Below, one piece after another: positions 63,109-64,000 of a DNA stretch of 64,000 nt. The notes under the pieces were generated by a model. That model ran no database searches and had not been told where the DNA came from. It saw only the letters and a program-made list of their open reading frames with translations. Positions within the stretch are counted from its first letter, which is position 1, and every line of letters begins with the position of its first letter. The stretch is from NCBI RefSeq assembly GCF_949628215.1, contig NC_134282.1:18890723-18954722 (forward strand), written 5' to 3'. The position numbers were made by a program, and so were the translations under genes. The DNA comes from Phalacrocorax aristotelis (Eukaryota > Chordata > Aves > Suliformes > Phalacrocoracidae).

Positions 63109-63576
63109 TGTGCTGGTTTTGGCTGACAAGGGGTTAATTCTCTGCACTGTAGTGCCGGTGGTGGTCAGGGACCTTTCCAGCTTCCCGCGGCTGCCATGTC
63201 GGCGGGAGGCTGGGAGGGGCGGGGCCATGGCGGGGGCGGCTGACCCCGACTGGCCAAAGGCAGGTTCCTTCCATACCACGTGACACCATGACCGGTATAT
63301 TAAGGGTGGCGGTTGCAGCTTGGGTTGGTGGGTTGTGTGTGGTTTGTTTTGGTGGTTCATTCCCTTTACTGCCCCCCCCCCCTCCCCCGGGTTTTGTGCC
63401 TCTTGGTGTTTTCCTTTCCATTGCATTTCTGTGGGTTTTTTTGTTTTTTTTTTTAATTATTAAACTGTTCTTATCTCAACCCATGAGTGTTACCCTTCTG
63501 ATTGTCTCCCCTGTCCCACCAGTGGGGGAGTGAGTGAGCAACTGTGTGGGGCTAAGTTGCTGGCTAAACCATGGCA
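63109..63576 (+). mobile_element. 5' LTR of an ERVL-like element running out of the window
   Basis: 468 bp, TGTGCTGG ... ATGGCA. It holds a TATATTAA box at 63296-63303, a C-rich run near 63375 and ATTAAA (63459-63464) as polyadenylation signal. It matches the minus-strand LTR at 43859-44461 at both ends and in the middle. The downstream leader carries a primer-binding site, so this is the 5' end of a provirus whose body lies beyond 64000. Confidence 0.85.
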
Positions 63577-63584
63577 GTCTTTTT

Positions 63585-63602
63585 TGGAGCCCAACATGGG
63601 GC
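63585..63602 (+). promoter_or_regulatory. Primer-binding site of the ERVL-like element
   Basis: TGGAGCCCAACATGGGGC, eight bases after the LTR end. It resembles the lysine-tRNA(1,2) primer site of betaretroviruses with two changes, but the tRNA assignment is tentative. The copy at 43833-43850 (minus) differs by one base and has the same 8-base gap. Confidence 0.65.
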
Positions 63603-63642
63603 TCAAGGGTTGGAGATAATAACAGCTGCTGGTCACAGCACC

Positions 63643-64000
63643 ATGTTTTTATTTTTGCAGTTTGTGTTAAAGATCGGTGTTGGTTTGTTTAGTCTGCTGT
63701 GTTCTGCTGTGATTAGTAACGTTTTGCCTATGAGATTTGTTATGCAAACACTGGTTTTCACCTTTATCTGGTATTTGGGGTTTTTGCTGAAACTGTTACT
63801 GTACTTTGGATACCACCTTGTTGAGGCAATTAGCAATTATACCTCCTCCTCTGAGAGATTTTATAGAGAGGAAATACAGAATAGTACCTTTGCAACTTTT
63901 TTCTATGATGTCTCTGCCTCTATTACAACAACCTTTTTGTATCTTGAACATGCTTGGGTCATTAAGGTATACTTATTGTTAGTTTTTGGGCATGTTGTTT
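63643..64000 (+). CDS. Partial membrane-protein-like ORF in the ERVL-like leader
   Basis: An ATG at 63643 (A at -3, a fair Kozak context) opens a frame of at least 119 codons with no stop before the window edge. The product is very hydrophobic: likely membrane segments at about residues 4-28, 33-55 and 105-119, two N-glycosylation sequons (N-Y-T near 79, N-S-T near 94), and a short charged stretch between. It lies where gag would be expected, directly after the primer-binding site. I do not recognise it. T-rich sequence favours hydrophobic codons, so a chance frame is possible, but 119 open codons starting close behind the leader is notable. The C-terminus is outside the window. Confidence 0.45.
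   Translation, partial: MFLFLQFVLKIGVGLFSLLCSAVISNVLPMRFVMQTLVFTFIWYLGFLLKLLLYFGYHLVEAISNYTSSSERFYREEIQNSTFATFFYDVSASITTTFLYLEHAWVIKVYLLLVFGHVV

Noticed and set aside
63079-63426. Minus-strand frames of 115 and 95 codons
   Set aside because: Antisense shadows of the GC-rich LTR at 63109-63576.

Overview
The window looks like a piece of a bird nuclear genome. The evidence is two CR1 LINE fragments with typical 3' ends, avian-type LTR retroelements, and a vertebrate CYP2-family gene whose nine short exons all have canonical lengths. There are no bacterial features; most long open frames are chance ORFs or shadows.

The main gene is an intact nine-exon cytochrome P450 of CYP2J-like type on the minus strand (22483-36491). 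Its splice sites are all GT/AG, its exons join without a frame error into 490 codons, and it keeps the membrane anchor, the PPGP hinge, helix C WxxxR, the I-helix, ExxR and the heme-cysteine motif. On the same strand, and so upstream of it in its direction of transcription, lie two relics of the same family: a lone exon 3 (41336-41485) that has lost its splice acceptor, and a decayed copy with exons 1-8 recognisable (53722-61123) but carrying many stops. The window is thus a tandem CYP2J-type array with one working and at least two dead members. In birds this family includes the carotenoid ketolase CYP2J19; the sequence alone does not say which member this is.

Mobile elements fill much of the rest. 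A nearly complete betaretrovirus-like (ERVK-type) provirus lies at 8879-14935. Its two 343-bp LTRs differ at 4 sites and are flanked by a near-matching 6-bp duplication. It has decayed gag, dUTPase/protease and pol regions and an env cut down to a signal peptide and a membrane tail. A second, ERVL-like group is present twice: a chimera at about 42130-44461, where plus-strand pol is joined to a minus-strand LTR with its primer-binding site, and a 5' LTR at 63109-63576. That LTR is followed by a primer-binding site and a membrane-protein-like frame still open at the window edge. CR1 fragments lie at 32824-33432 (intron 3 of the P450) and about 49252-50290.

Region by region: 1-8.9 kb intergenic; 8.9-14.9 kb provirus; 15-22 kb intergenic; 22.5-36.5 kb intact P450; 36.5-41.3 kb intergenic; 41.3-44.5 kb P450 relic plus ERVL chimera; 44.5-53.7 kb intergenic with CR1 and a foldback repeat; 53.7-61.1 kb P450 pseudogene; 61.1-63.1 kb intergenic; 63.1-64 kb start of an ERVL-like element.
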